Of a DNA stretch of 64,000 nt, positions 18,112 through 26,348 are shown piece by piece (within the stretch, counting starts at the first letter, position 1; every line of letters starts with the position of its first letter). The stretch covers positions 1 to 64,000 of the forward strand of contig JAGXAM010000005.1 in NCBI GenBank assembly GCA_019075905.1. The letters are read 5' to 3'. This DNA is from Hyphomicrobiales bacterium (GTDB lineage Bacteria > Pseudomonadota > Alphaproteobacteria > Rhizobiales > Beijerinckiaceae). Under the pieces are notes generated by a model. It was not told the DNA's origin. It saw only the letters and a program-made list of their open reading frames with translations, and ran no database searches. The position numbers and the translations under genes were made by a program.

Positions 18112-18981
18112 ATGGCTTTGTCCTTCGACCAACGTGATGGCTTCATCTGGATGGATGGCAAGATGTTGCCATGGTCGGAGGCCCGGCTGCATGTGCTGTC
18201 ACATGGCCTGCATTATGGCTCCAGTGTATTTGAGGGCGAGCGCGCCTATGGCGGCAAGATTTTCAAAAGCCGCGAACATTCCGAGCGCTTCCTGAAATCA
18301 GGCGAATTGCTGGATTTCAAGATTCCCTATTCGGTCGATGAATTGATCGCGGCGAAAGATGCGGTTGTGGCGGCCAATGGCGGCGGCGATCTTTACGTGC
18401 GTCCGGTGGCGTGGCGCGGCTCGGAAATGATGGCGGTGGCGGCGCAAAATTCCACCATTCATACGGCGATTGCCGTCTGGGCCTGGCCGAGCATGTTCGA
18501 TACCGCCACCAAGATGCGCGGCATCCGCCTTGATATTGCAGAATACCGGCGCCCGGATCCGCTTACGGCGCCTTCCAATGCGAAGGCTGCAGGCCTTTAC
18601 ATGATCTGCACGCTGTCCAAGCACCGGGCCGAGCGGCGCGGCTATGCCGATGCGCTGATGCTGGACTGGCAGGGCCGTGTGGCAGAATGCACCGGGGCGA
18701 ATGTGTTTTTCACTCGTGACGGCGCGCTGCATACGCCGATTGCCGATTGTTTCCTTGATGGCATCACACGCAAGACGGTGATCGACCTCGCGCACAAGCG
18801 CGGCATGGAAGTTCATGAGCGCCGGATCATGCCGGAAGAGCTCGCGGGCTTCAATGAGTGCTTCCTTTGCGGCACCGGCGCGGAAGTTACCCCGGTCTCG
18901 GAAGCCGGCCCCTACAAGTTCACCCCCGGCAATATCTCGCGGACATTGATCGAGGATTATACGGCGCTCGTAAACGCCTGA
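18112..18981 (+). CDS. ilvE: Branched-chain amino-acid aminotransferase (class IV)
   Basis: A 289-residue PLP enzyme of fold class IV that exchanges amino groups between Leu/Ile/Val and 2-oxoglutarate. The Schiff-base lysine is Lys158 in SNAKAAGLYM. Also visible are HYGSSVFEGERAY, GDLYVRPVAWRG and ECTGANVFF. It is slightly shorter than E. coli IlvE (about 309 residues), as is usual in alphaproteobacteria. It is transcribed alone from a promoter overlapped by the MarR operator. A hairpin follows 27 bp after the stop. Confidence 0.93.
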   Translation: MALSFDQRDGFIWMDGKMLPWSEARLHVLSHGLHYGSSVFEGERAYGGKIFKSREHSERFLKSGELLDFKIPYSVDELIAAKDAVVAANGGGDLYVRPVAWRGSEMMAVAAQNSTIHTAIAVWAWPSMFDTATKMRGIRLDIAEYRRPDPLTAPSNAKAAGLYMICTLSKHRAERRGYADALMLDWQGRVAECTGANVFFTRDGALHTPIADCFLDGITRKTVIDLAHKRGMEVHERRIMPEELAGFNECFLCGTGAEVTPVSEAGPYKFTPGNISRTLIEDYTALVNA

Positions 18982-19007
18982 TACGCGGGCGCAAGCTCAC
19001 GCAACAG

Positions 19008-19049
19008 CCGTCACGTCACCCTGCGCAACCGGCGCAGGGCAAGTGACGG
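19008..19049. terminator. Bidirectional hairpin between ilvE and the DUF1150 gene
   Basis: Nested perfect arms: CCGTCAC/GTGACGG (19008-19014, 19043-19049) outside and CCCTGCGC/GCGCAGGG (19019-19026, 19032-19039) inside. It lies between two converging genes. It lacks a U-run, so it may act as a structural stop for both transcripts rather than a classical intrinsic terminator. Confidence 0.5.
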
Positions 19050-19056
19050 TTCCGCC

Positions 19057-19338
19057 TCAGTGCAGACTGACGGTGAAGAGCTCGTGCTCCCAGGCATTGG
19101 CGAGGGCGGCATCGCGCGAATCGGTCAGCAACAGCGGCGAGCCGTCGGCCGCCAGCAGTGCGAAAAGCTCAAGGCCCGGCGCAATCTGCGGCGCTTGCGG
19201 GAACAGGCGCGGCACATCTTCCGATTTCATGGGTTTCACATAGGCAATGGCGCCATCACCAAGATGGGCAAATTGCTCAGGCGTCATTGGCACGGGTGAT
19301 TGTGCGGTCGAAAAAGCACCTTTGATGTCATATACCAT
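19057..19338 (-). CDS. DUF1150 family protein
   Basis: A 93-residue protein beginning MVYDIKGAF and containing HLGDGAIAYVKPMKSEDVPRLFPQ and LLTDSRDAALANAWEHEL, the pattern of the alphaproteobacterial DUF1150 family. Its function is unknown; it is commonly encoded next to small heat-shock proteins, as here. The ATG at 19338 lies 5 bp after GGAGTGA. It starts 55 bp after the hsp20 stop, so both are probably read from the sigma-32 promoter at 19883-19910. Confidence 0.85.
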   Translation of the reverse strand: MVYDIKGAFSTAQSPVPMTPEQFAHLGDGAIAYVKPMKSEDVPRLFPQAPQIAPGLELFALLAADGSPLLLTDSRDAALANAWEHELFTVSLH

Positions 19339-19393
19339 GTTCGTCACTCCATGAGCGCGACCGGAAATCCGGCCCGCGATTGGTGCGCACTGA

Positions 19394-19822
19394 TCAGTCT
19401 CGCACCATAATGTTAATACGTTGCACTATGCGTTCGGGTTCGGGGCGCACCAGATCAATACAAAGCAACCCGTTGATCATGTCCGCGCCCAGCACCCGCA
19501 TGCCTTCCGCCAGCAGAAACGAGCGCTGGAACTGGCGGGCGGCAATGCCGCGATGCAGGTAGTGCCGCTCGCGGTCGTCAACCTGACGGCCACGGATCAC
19601 CAGCTGGTTTTCTTCGAGGGTGATGTCGAGCTGGTCACGCGAGAAACCGGCAACTGCCAGTGTAATGCGCAGCAATTCCGGGGAATCGCCCTCGCGCGCG
19701 ACGCGCTCGATGTTATAGGGCGGGTAGCCGTCATTGCCGGTGCGTGTGGCCCGGTCGAGCGCCCGCTCGATATCATCAAAGCCCAAGAGAAAGGGCGAGT
19801 GCAGCGTTGGCATGCGTGTCAT
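19394..19822 (-). CDS. Small heat-shock protein, Hsp20/IbpA type
   Basis: A 142-residue alpha-crystallin-domain holdase chaperone. It starts with MPTLHSPFLLGFDDIERALDR, then NDGYPPYNIER and a beta-sandwich core with LRITLAVAGFSRDQLDITLEENQLVIRG and IAARQFQRSFLLAEGMRVLGADMINGLLCIDL. The C-terminal extension is short and a clear IxI motif is not obvious (VQRINIMVRD has INI). The ATG at 19822 follows GGAGGG. It has a near-consensus heat-shock promoter and a leader that can hide the ribosome-binding site. Confidence 0.93.
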   Translation of the reverse strand: MTRMPTLHSPFLLGFDDIERALDRATRTGNDGYPPYNIERVAREGDSPELLRITLAVAGFSRDQLDITLEENQLVIRGRQVDDRERHYLHRGIAARQFQRSFLLAEGMRVLGADMINGLLCIDLVRPEPERIVQRINIMVRD

Positions 19823-19875
19823 GTTGAAGCCCTCCTTGAGGCACTCCGTTCATCCGGGCCCATCAGGCACCCGGC
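19823..19875 (-). promoter_or_regulatory. Putative ROSE-like RNA thermometer in the hsp20 leader
   Basis: The predicted leader of about 53 nt can fold a hairpin at its 3' end (19829-19842): GCCUC and GAGGGC enclose a 3-nt loop with one bulged G, so the AGGAGGG ribosome-binding sequence is paired. A second GC stem (CCGGG/CCCGG) lies upstream. A weak bulged stem over the Shine-Dalgarno sequence is the hallmark of ROSE elements of alphaproteobacterial small heat-shock genes. It is shorter than known ROSE elements. Confidence 0.4.
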
Positions 19876-19882
19876 GCCATGA

Positions 19883-19910
19883 ATATGGGGTGACTGAAAG
19901 CCTGTTCAAG
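19883..19910 (-). promoter_or_regulatory. Sigma-32 heat-shock promoter
   Basis: On the minus strand CTTGAAC (19904-19910), a 13-bp spacer, and CCCCATAT (19883-19890) match the RpoH consensus CTTGAAA-(13-15)-CCCCATnT closely. It lies about 60 bp upstream of the hsp20 start. Confidence 0.85.
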
Positions 19911-19977
19911 GGCTGCTTGCCCTGCGCCCGCCGATCACTTAAACGCGATCCTGATTGTCCCCGTCCAAGGAAGTGCC

Positions 19978-20682
19978 ATGCAGCCCGCCCTCTCCCCGCG
20001 TGACCGGCTGATTGTCGGTCTCGACCTTGCCGATGCCGACAGCGCGCTGGCGATGGTGGCGCGACTCGGCGACAGCGTGTCCTTCTACAAGATTGGCATG
20101 GAGCTGATTTATGGCAGCGGCTTTGATGTCGTGCGCCGGCTGGTCGATGACGGCAAACAGGTGTTCGTCGATCTGAAATTGCACGATATTCCGCATACGG
20201 TGGAGCGGGCGACGGCGCAGATTGCGAAACTGGGCGCGACATTTCTGACCGTGCACGGTTTTGTGCCGACCATGCAGGGGGCGCTGACCGGAGCGGCGGG
20301 CTCCAGCCTGCGGCTGCTGGCGGTGACAGTGCTGACCTCGTTCGATGAGGAGGATGTGCGGCTGGCCGGCTACAGGCTGGGGCTCGCCGATCTGGTGGCG
20401 CTGCGGGCCGAACAGGCGCAAAGGCTCGGGGTCAGCGGGCTGGTCATGTCGGCGCATGAGGCCGCAGCGATGCGTGCGAGACTGGGGCCGGCCATGGTGC
20501 TGGTCACTCCCGGCATCAGGCCATCGAGCGGCGTCATCGGCGACCAGAAGCGGGTGATGACGCCCGGTGCCGCGATCAAGGCCGGGGCCGATCATCTGGT
20601 AGTGGCGCGCCCGATCCTGACCGCCGCTGATCCGCGCGCCATGGCGAACAGCATCATCGACGAGATCGCTGCGGCGCTGTGA
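19978..20682 (+). CDS. pyrF: Orotidine 5'-phosphate decarboxylase
   Basis: A 234-residue TIM-barrel enzyme that makes UMP from OMP in the last step of de novo pyrimidine synthesis. The catalytic charged network is visible in FVDLKLHDIPHTV (Asp65, Lys67, Asp70). GLDLADADSA near the start and VTPGIRPSS with GADHLVVARPIL at the phosphate site complete the family pattern. It is transcribed alone; the divergent heat-shock promoter is about 70 bp upstream. Confidence 0.96.
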   Translation: MQPALSPRDRLIVGLDLADADSALAMVARLGDSVSFYKIGMELIYGSGFDVVRRLVDDGKQVFVDLKLHDIPHTVERATAQIAKLGATFLTVHGFVPTMQGALTGAAGSSLRLLAVTVLTSFDEEDVRLAGYRLGLADLVALRAEQAQRLGVSGLVMSAHEAAAMRARLGPAMVLVTPGIRPSSGVIGDQKRVMTPGAAIKAGADHLVVARPILTAADPRAMANSIIDEIAAAL

Positions 20683-20943
20683 CCGGCGCGGCCCTGCAGG
20701 CGAGGCACCAGCCCCGGCTTGCCGGAAGCGTCACCAGCCCTATCTAATGGATGTAAAGATTCGGCAGGCAGGTGTGAGCTGGCACGTCAATGGCGTGGCG
20801 GTCACGGGGTTTTGATCTGCACAACCAGCCGCCGCGCTTTAAGGATGGCGATTGAGGGCGGTGTTTGCCGGGCATGGCGCCAAAGCGGCGTGCCTCCAGC
20901 GGCTTTAGTCGCCCGTGGACAGGCAGGGTATCGAGGTGGTGGC

Positions 20944-21924
20944 ATGAACAGCATGAGCGTGCACTTGTCCGAAAACCGGCGCAATCGCGAGGCCTTTGGC
21001 TCCGAAATTGCGCAGGCACGGCACGAGCTGGTCGCCGGCCTGTCGCAAAAAAGCGCGCGCATTGCCCCGAAATATTTCTATGATGGCCTCGGCTCCAGAC
21101 TGTTCGAGGCGATCTGCCTGACCGATGAATATTATGTCACCCGCGCCGAGGCCGGGATTTTTGCCGCGCATGCGCGTGACATGGCCGCCGCCATCGGCCC
21201 GAAACCGACTCTGATCGATCTTGGTGCCGGCAATTGCGCCAAGGCAGCCGGGCTGTTTCCGGCGCTGCGACCGGCCCAATATGTTGCAGTTGATATTTCG
21301 GTGGCGTTTCTCGATGAGGCGGTTGGCAAGCTGCAGGCCGGGCACCCACATATCCCCATGTTGGCGGTCGGGGCGGATTTTTCCGAGCATTTTGCCCTGC
21401 CGGCCGAAGTCGAGGCCAGCCGCAGGGTATTTTTTTATCCCGGCTCGTCGATCGGCAATTTCACGCCGCTGGAAGCGGCGCAATGCCTGCGCCGGTTCCG
21501 GGCGGCGTGCGGCGATGACGGCGGCCTGCTGATCGGCGTTGATCTCGTAAAGGCGCGTCCGGTGCTGGAGGCGGCCTATGATGACGCGCTCGGCATTACT
21601 TCCGCGTTCAATCTCAATGTGTTGCGCCACGTCAATGCGTTGCTGGACAGCGATTTTGATGTCAGCAACTGGCGCCACCGCGCGCATTTCAACGAGGATC
21701 AAAGCCGCATCGAGATGCACCTTGAGGCCACCAGGGCCCAGTTCGTAGCCTGGCCCGGCGGCGGGCGGCAGTTTGCTGCCGGCGAGCGCATCCACACAGA
21801 AAACAGCTATAAATTTACGCCGCAGGGGTTTACCACAATGCTGGCGCAAGCAGGCTTCGGGGTCACCCATAGCTGGAGCGATGCGGCGCAACAATTTCTG
21901 GTGTGCTATGCCCGGGCGCAGTGA
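20944..21924 (+). CDS. egtD: L-histidine N(alpha)-methyltransferase (ergothioneine synthesis)
   Basis: A 326-residue SAM-dependent enzyme that trimethylates histidine to hercynine, the first step in ergothioneine synthesis. Family marks are PKYFYDGLGSRLFEAICLTDEYY, the SAM motif LIDLGAGNCAKA, FFYPGSSIGNF, and the C-terminal ENSYKFTPQGFTTML. The ATG at 20944 follows a GAGG-type site; a second ATG 9 bp on is possible. The frame stays open farther upstream but encodes nothing conserved. It overlaps egtB by 17 bp. About 260 bp upstream of it hold no gene that I can support. Confidence 0.92.
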   Translation: MNSMSVHLSENRRNREAFGSEIAQARHELVAGLSQKSARIAPKYFYDGLGSRLFEAICLTDEYYVTRAEAGIFAAHARDMAAAIGPKPTLIDLGAGNCAKAAGLFPALRPAQYVAVDISVAFLDEAVGKLQAGHPHIPMLAVGADFSEHFALPAEVEASRRVFFYPGSSIGNFTPLEAAQCLRRFRAACGDDGGLLIGVDLVKARPVLEAAYDDALGITSAFNLNVLRHVNALLDSDFDVSNWRHRAHFNEDQSRIEMHLEATRAQFVAWPGGGRQFAAGERIHTENSYKFTPQGFTTMLAQAGFGVTHSWSDAAQQFLVCYARAQ

Positions 21925-23149
21925 AACCATCACCGGAACCGCCAGACTTGCGGCGATGCTGCAAGCCTTTGTTGATGTGCGCCATACCTCGCTGCGCCTC
22001 ACCGCGCCCTTGTCGGCGGAAGATTGCGCTTGCCAGTCGATGCCCGATGCCAGCCCGGCGAAATGGCATCTCGCGCATACGACCTGGTTTTTCGAGACCT
22101 TCATTCTGGAAAAGTTCGAGCCGAATTTCGCGCCGTTCCACGAATCCTTCCGGGTGCTGTTCAATTCCTACTACAATGGCATCGGCGACAAATACCCGCG
22201 CCTGCAACGCGGCATGCTGACACGACCGGGGCTTGGCGAGGTCAAGGCCTATCGCGCCCATGTCGATGGCCGCATGGCAGCACTTTTGGCGCAAAAGCAC
22301 AGCGATGCCAGGGCCGATGAGCTTTGCAGCCTTGTTGAGCTTGGCCTGCATCATGAGCAGCAGCATCAGGAATTGATCCTCACCGATATCCTGCACCTGC
22401 TCAGCCTCAATCCGCTGTTTCCGCGCTATGACGAGGCCCCAGCTGCGACGGCGCCGCCCGGCCCGCCGCTGGACTGGGTGACATTCGGCGCCGGGGTAGT
22501 TGAAATCGGCCATGCCGGTGCAGGGTTTCATTTCGATAATGAAACACCGCGCCACCGGCAGTTCGTCGAGGCCTATGCCCTCTCCTCGCGGCTGGTCACC
22601 AATGGCGAATATGCCGCCTTCATCGCCGATGGCGGCTATCGCAATCCGGCGTTCTGGCTGTCGGAAGGGTGGGATTTTCTCAAGGCACAAGGCGTGCGGC
22701 AGCCGCTCTACTGGCAGGGCGAGGGCCCCGGCTCATGGCAGACCTTTGGCCTGCATGGCCTGCGCCCGCTCGATCTGCACGCGCCGGTCCTGCATGTATC
22801 CTATTATGAGGCCTCGGCCTATGCGCAATGGGCAGGGGCGCGGCTGCCGACCGAGGCCGAATGGGAGCATGGCGCCGGGCATGACGGGCTGGTCGCCATG
22901 TTCGGGACGGCGTGGCAATGGACCAGCTCGTCCTATGCGCCCTATCCCGGCTACAGCGCGGCTGCCGGGGCGCTCGGCGAATACAATGGCAAGTTCATGG
23001 TCAACCAATATGTGCTGCGCGGCTCCTCGCTGGCGACGCCGGACGGGCATGCGCGCGCGACCTATCGCAATTTTTTCAACGCCGCCAGCCGCTGGCAATT
23101 TTCCGGCATCAGACTGTCGCGTTCGCTAGACTCGGGAAGCCTCGCATGA
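21908..23149 (+). CDS. egtB: Ergothioneine biosynthesis sulfoxide synthase EgtB
   Basis: A 413-residue non-heme iron enzyme that joins hercynine to a thiol donor using O2. The N-terminal DinB-like domain carries the iron-binding histidines in WHLAHTTWFFETF and HHEQQHQELILTDI. The C-terminal formylglycine-generating-enzyme-like domain shows VTNGEYAAFIADGGY, LHVSYYEASAYAQWAGARLPTEAEWE, WQWTSSSYAPYPGY and RNFFNAASRWQFSGIRLSR. The thiol donor (gamma-Glu-Cys or Cys) cannot be decided; no egtA or egtC is nearby. The ATG at 21908 lies inside the egtD 3' end, so translation is coupled. Confidence 0.92.
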   Translation: MPGRSETITGTARLAAMLQAFVDVRHTSLRLTAPLSAEDCACQSMPDASPAKWHLAHTTWFFETFILEKFEPNFAPFHESFRVLFNSYYNGIGDKYPRLQRGMLTRPGLGEVKAYRAHVDGRMAALLAQKHSDARADELCSLVELGLHHEQQHQELILTDILHLLSLNPLFPRYDEAPAATAPPGPPLDWVTFGAGVVEIGHAGAGFHFDNETPRHRQFVEAYALSSRLVTNGEYAAFIADGGYRNPAFWLSEGWDFLKAQGVRQPLYWQGEGPGSWQTFGLHGLRPLDLHAPVLHVSYYEASAYAQWAGARLPTEAEWEHGAGHDGLVAMFGTAWQWTSSSYAPYPGYSAAAGALGEYNGKFMVNQYVLRGSSLATPDGHARATYRNFFNAASRWQFSGIRLSRSLDSGSLA

Positions 23150-23400
23150 GCCGGGTGATTTATGAAGTGGTTGAACATGATGGCGGTTGGGCCTATCGCG
23201 TCGCCGGTTCGTTTTCCGAGACTTTTGCCTCGCATGAGCGGGCGCTGAAAGCCGCGCGCCGCGCCGCGCAGGAACATAAAATCCCCGGCGATACCCGCGT
23301 CATCGCCTATCAGGATCAGGCCGGAATCCGGCACGAGGAAACCGACCGCGGCGACGACCGCCCCTCAACCAGCGTCAATGACCCAGGGCAGGGCAGGTAG
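23146..23400 (+). CDS. DUF2188-like small protein
   Basis: An 84-residue soluble protein reading MSRVIYEVVEHDGGWAYRV, then SFSETFASHERALKAARRAA. The pattern of a strand pair with GGWAYRV and a helix with A-rich repeats is that of DUF2188-like proteins, whose function is unknown. Its ATG overlaps the egtB stop (ATGA), so it is translated with egtB as a third operon member. The C-terminus is acidic and polar. A role in ergothioneine metabolism is only inferred from the coupling. Confidence 0.75.
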   Translation: MSRVIYEVVEHDGGWAYRVAGSFSETFASHERALKAARRAAQEHKIPGDTRVIAYQDQAGIRHEETDRGDDRPSTSVNDPGQGR

Positions 23401-23415
23401 GGGGTAAATTTCCCC

Positions 23416-24471
23416 TCACCCCACCCATTCGTGGCTTTTTGTGCCCACGGCCTGATTGATGCTGGTGTGGCCGTCGCGGGCGAGGAGTTTGATCAGGTCG
23501 CGTTTCATGGCGGCGATCAGGCCCGGGCCCTGATAGATAATGCCGGTATAAAGCTGCACCAGGTCGGCCCCAGCGCAGATTTTGGCATAGGCGGTGGCGC
23601 CGGAATCGATACCGCCGACGCCGATCAGCACCAGCTGACGCCCGGCGCGCGCAAAAGTCTCGGCCAGCATGCGCGTCGAGGGCGCCATCAGCGGCCGGCC
23701 GGAGAGGCCGCCGGTTTCGCTGGCATGCTGCAGGTGCAGCAGTTCCTGCGGGCGCTGCACCGTGGTGTTGGCGACGATCATGCCATCGAGCCGGTGTTTC
23801 AGCGCCAGCTGGACAATGGCATCGAGCGCCGCCAGCGTCAGATCGGGGGCGATCTTCAACAGCACCGGCGGGCGGCGCGGCAGGGCAGCGCGGGCGTCCT
23901 GAATGCGGGCGAGCAGGTCATCGAGCTCGGCCTCGCCCTGCAAATCGCGCAGGCCCGGCGTGTTAGGCGAGGATATATTGATGGTGAAATAGCTGGCGAT
24001 GGCAGCAAAGGCGGCAATGCCGAGGAGATAATCATGGGGGCGGTCGGTGCTGAGCTTGTTGGCACCGATATTGACGCCGACAATGCCGCGCGGCGGGGCG
24101 GCCTTGAGATGGGCGAGCGCCGCCGCATGGCCGGCGCCGTTAAAGCCCAGCCGGTTGATCACCGCGCCGGCGGCCGGCAGGCGGAACACCCGCGGGCGCG
24201 GGTTGCCGGGCTGCGAAAGCGGTGTCACCGTGCCGATTTCGGTAAAGCCGAAACCGAGCCGCAACAAGACGTTATGCACTTCGGCGTTCTTGTCGAAACC
24301 CGCCGCCATGCCGAGTGGGTTGGGGAAGGCGAGGCCGAGGACGTTGACGCCGAGGCAAGGATCGTCAGGCGCAGGCCGCTGCGGAGGCAGCAGTTTCAGC
24401 GCCTGCAGCGTCAGGCAGTGGGCTTGTTCCGGCTCCAGGGCCAGCAGCACAGCGCGGGCAAGCTGCATCAT
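23416..24471 (-). CDS. pyrD: Dihydroorotate dehydrogenase, class 2 (quinone)
   Basis: A 351-residue FMN enzyme that oxidises dihydroorotate to orotate using membrane quinone. The class-2 catalytic serine is in FTINISSPNTPGLRDLQ. Also visible are GLAFPNPLGMAAGFDKNAE, VINRLGFNG, LKIAPDLTLAALD, IVANTTVQRP and LIGVGGIDSGATAYAKICAGADLVQLYTG. The N-terminal helix (LARAVLLALEPEQAH) is the membrane-association segment. Its start overlaps the stop of the DUF952 gene by 4 bp. Confidence 0.96.
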   Translation of the reverse strand: MMQLARAVLLALEPEQAHCLTLQALKLLPPQRPAPDDPCLGVNVLGLAFPNPLGMAAGFDKNAEVHNVLLRLGFGFTEIGTVTPLSQPGNPRPRVFRLPAAGAVINRLGFNGAGHAAALAHLKAAPPRGIVGVNIGANKLSTDRPHDYLLGIAAFAAIASYFTINISSPNTPGLRDLQGEAELDDLLARIQDARAALPRRPPVLLKIAPDLTLAALDAIVQLALKHRLDGMIVANTTVQRPQELLHLQHASETGGLSGRPLMAPSTRMLAETFARAGRQLVLIGVGGIDSGATAYAKICAGADLVQLYTGIIYQGPGLIAAMKRDLIKLLARDGHTSINQAVGTKSHEWVG

Positions 24472-24812
24472 GGCAGCAAATCCCGAAAATCATGGCTGCC
24501 GTCGCTGCGGGCCGGCAGGGCAGCGACGCGCCGCACCTTTGTGACCGGCAGCGGCCCGTAAAGATGCGGGAACAGCGCGCCGCCACGCGAGACCTCGTGT
24601 TTCAGCGCCGGGCCGAGATCGGCTTCGGCGACGCTCAGCAGCAGCAGATCCTTCTGGCCGAAGAAATGCTTTTGCGCGGTCTCCGCAAGCTGGCCAGCAA
24701 AGGAAAAATGGATGAAGCCATCGGCAAGATCGACCGGCGCGCCGCGAAATTCGCCGCTGGCCTCGGCCTGTCGCCACAGATCGGCGCTGAGGATTTTGTA
24801 AATCAGGGTCAT
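24468..24812 (-). CDS. DUF952 family protein
   Basis: A 114-residue protein starting MTLIYKILSADLW and containing DGFIHFSFAGQLAETAQKHF and KHEVSRGGALFPHLYGPLP, the DUF952 pattern. The DUF952 fold is related to glutathione S-transferase / ADP-ribosyl-type barrels, and no function is known. It is the usual upstream partner of pyrD in alphaproteobacteria. The ATG at 24812 follows GGAAGG; the frame upstream has no support. Confidence 0.85.
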   Translation of the reverse strand: MTLIYKILSADLWRQAEASGEFRGAPVDLADGFIHFSFAGQLAETAQKHFFGQKDLLLLSVAEADLGPALKHEVSRGGALFPHLYGPLPVTKVRRVAALPARSDGSHDFRDLLP

Positions 24813-24873
24813 GGCGCCTTCCATAAGGCGAGCGCGGGGCGCGCGCAATATTGGCGGCGGCGGGCTGGCCGCG

Positions 24874-25503
24874 TCAGGTGTCTGGGTGGCGCGGCGGCAG
24901 GCTCCAGTTGCGGTAGAGCGCCAGCATGCGCAAGGCAAAGCCAAGGCTGGCGGCGATGGTCAGGGCTGGCAGCGGGGCGAGGCCGAGGGCTTGTGCGCCC
25001 ACGGCGACGCTGGCCGAGAGCAAGGCGGCCAAGGCGTAGATTTCGGCGCGCAGCACCATCGGCACCTCGGCCGACAGAATATCGCGCAACATGCCGCCGC
25101 CGATGCCGGTGATCATGCCAAGGGCGGCGGCCATGGGCCAGTTAATGCCGAAAGCCAGGGCCTTTTGCGCCCCCACCGCTGCGTAAATGCCGAGGCCGGC
25201 GGCGTCGAACACCCGCACCGGATAGCGCAGCCGCGCCATCAGCGGCGGGTAGATCAGGGTCAGCAGCGCGGCGCCAAGCGCGATCGCCACCGCTTGCCAT
25301 GATTTGATGGCGTCCGGCGGGATCGATCCCAGAAGGACATCGCGGATGATGCCGCCCGAGACAGCGGTGACGGCGCCGAGCACCAGCACTCCGAACAGGT
25401 CGAGCTTGCGGCGCATGGCGGCGACGGCCCCGCTGATGGCAAAGGCTGCGGTCCCGCCATCCTCGATCAGGGCAATGACGGTTTCGGCGGCAGGGTGCGT
25501 CAT
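24874..25503 (-). CDS. TRIC-family (UPF0126) cation channel
   Basis: A 209-residue membrane protein with about seven helices in two related halves. Each half has the glycine-rich pore motif: SGGIIRDVLLG in the first and GGGMLRDILS in the second. Prokaryotic TRIC proteins form trimeric channels for monovalent cations. The ATG at 25503 overlaps the stop of the TIM-barrel gene (ATGA), so it is the last gene of that operon and may be translated with it. Confidence 0.88.
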   Translation of the reverse strand: MTHPAAETVIALIEDGGTAAFAISGAVAAMRRKLDLFGVLVLGAVTAVSGGIIRDVLLGSIPPDAIKSWQAVAIALGAALLTLIYPPLMARLRYPVRVFDAAGLGIYAAVGAQKALAFGINWPMAAALGMITGIGGGMLRDILSAEVPMVLRAEIYALAALLSASVAVGAQALGLAPLPALTIAASLGFALRMLALYRNWSLPPRHPDT

Positions 25504-26327
25504 CCCCGCCGCCCGACGCGCATGGCGAGCAGGCTGCGTGTCTTGGCGAGGGCTTGGGCGGCCCAAGCCCTCGTGCCGATTTTGGCGCGCATCACATCAT
25601 GCGGAATTTCCAGACTGACCGGCACGTCGTCCGGCAGGGCATCGAGCAGATCGAGCAACGGCAGGTCGCCATCGCCCGGCAGCAGGCGCTCGGCCCGGGC
25701 GGTGTGCAGCAGGCCTTCGAGCGTCGTCGGCACCTCGCCCGGGGCATCGCACAGCTGGATATAATGGATGCGGGCGCGCGGGATGGCACGCACATCGGCC
25801 AGCGTCGTCGAGGAACGCGCCGTATGCAGGGCATCGACCAGAAGGCCGCCATTGTCGGCACCGGCGGCATCGAGGATGCGCATGGCGGTGGCGACATTGG
25901 GGATTTTGGTCCAGGGCATGGGTTCAAGATCGGCGCTGAGGCCGAAGGGCCGTGCGGCGGCACAAAAGGCGGCGAATGATTGTGTCAGCCGGGCTTCATC
26001 GGCATCGTCGCCGGCAACCAGGATCGCCCTGGCGCCGAGTTCGCCGCAGGCTTCGAGAAACGGCATGAAGGACGCCGTATCGTAGGCGGCATTGAGACGG
26101 ACGATTTCCATATCAAAGACCGGAATGCCGGTCGCCGCCAGAGCTTGCCGGGTCGCGCGCAGCAGCGCCTTGTCGGTGAGCAGGGGTGAGGCATCCTGGC
26201 CCCCGATAATGGCGGGCAGGGCGCGCAGGCCCACCGCATTATAGCCAAGCTCGGCTGCGAGGTTGAGGGCTTCGGGCGGCAGCATCGGTGCCGTGGTGAG
26301 ATAGGCAAGCGAAATGTCGCGCGGCAT
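25500..26327 (-). CDS. Sugar-phosphate isomerase/epimerase-like TIM-barrel protein
   Basis: A 275-residue AP-endonuclease-2 / xylose-isomerase-like barrel. Typical barrel-end acidic residues occur in VFDMEIVRL, ADLEPMPWTKIPN, LLVDALHTARSS, IHYIQLCDAPGE and VSLEIPHDV; E/D/H/E sets like these bind a divalent metal. The family includes sugar isomerases and 3-dehydroshikimate dehydratases. Its place in one operon with an AroE-like dehydrogenase makes a dehydroshikimate-like substrate plausible, but this is inference. It starts 21 bp after the flavoprotein stop. Confidence 0.78.
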   Translation of the reverse strand: MPRDISLAYLTTAPMLPPEALNLAAELGYNAVGLRALPAIIGGQDASPLLTDKALLRATRQALAATGIPVFDMEIVRLNAAYDTASFMPFLEACGELGARAILVAGDDADEARLTQSFAAFCAAARPFGLSADLEPMPWTKIPNVATAMRILDAAGADNGGLLVDALHTARSSTTLADVRAIPRARIHYIQLCDAPGEVPTTLEGLLHTARAERLLPGDGDLPLLDLLDALPDDVPVSLEIPHDVMRAKIGTRAWAAQALAKTRSLLAMRVGRRG

Positions 26328-26348
26328 CGTCGGGCAATCCTTGTCTGG

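Noticed and set aside
20719-20943. In-frame 75-codon extension upstream of egtD
   Set aside because: No conserved sequence; the known EgtD N-terminus and a ribosome-binding site fit the ATG at 20944.
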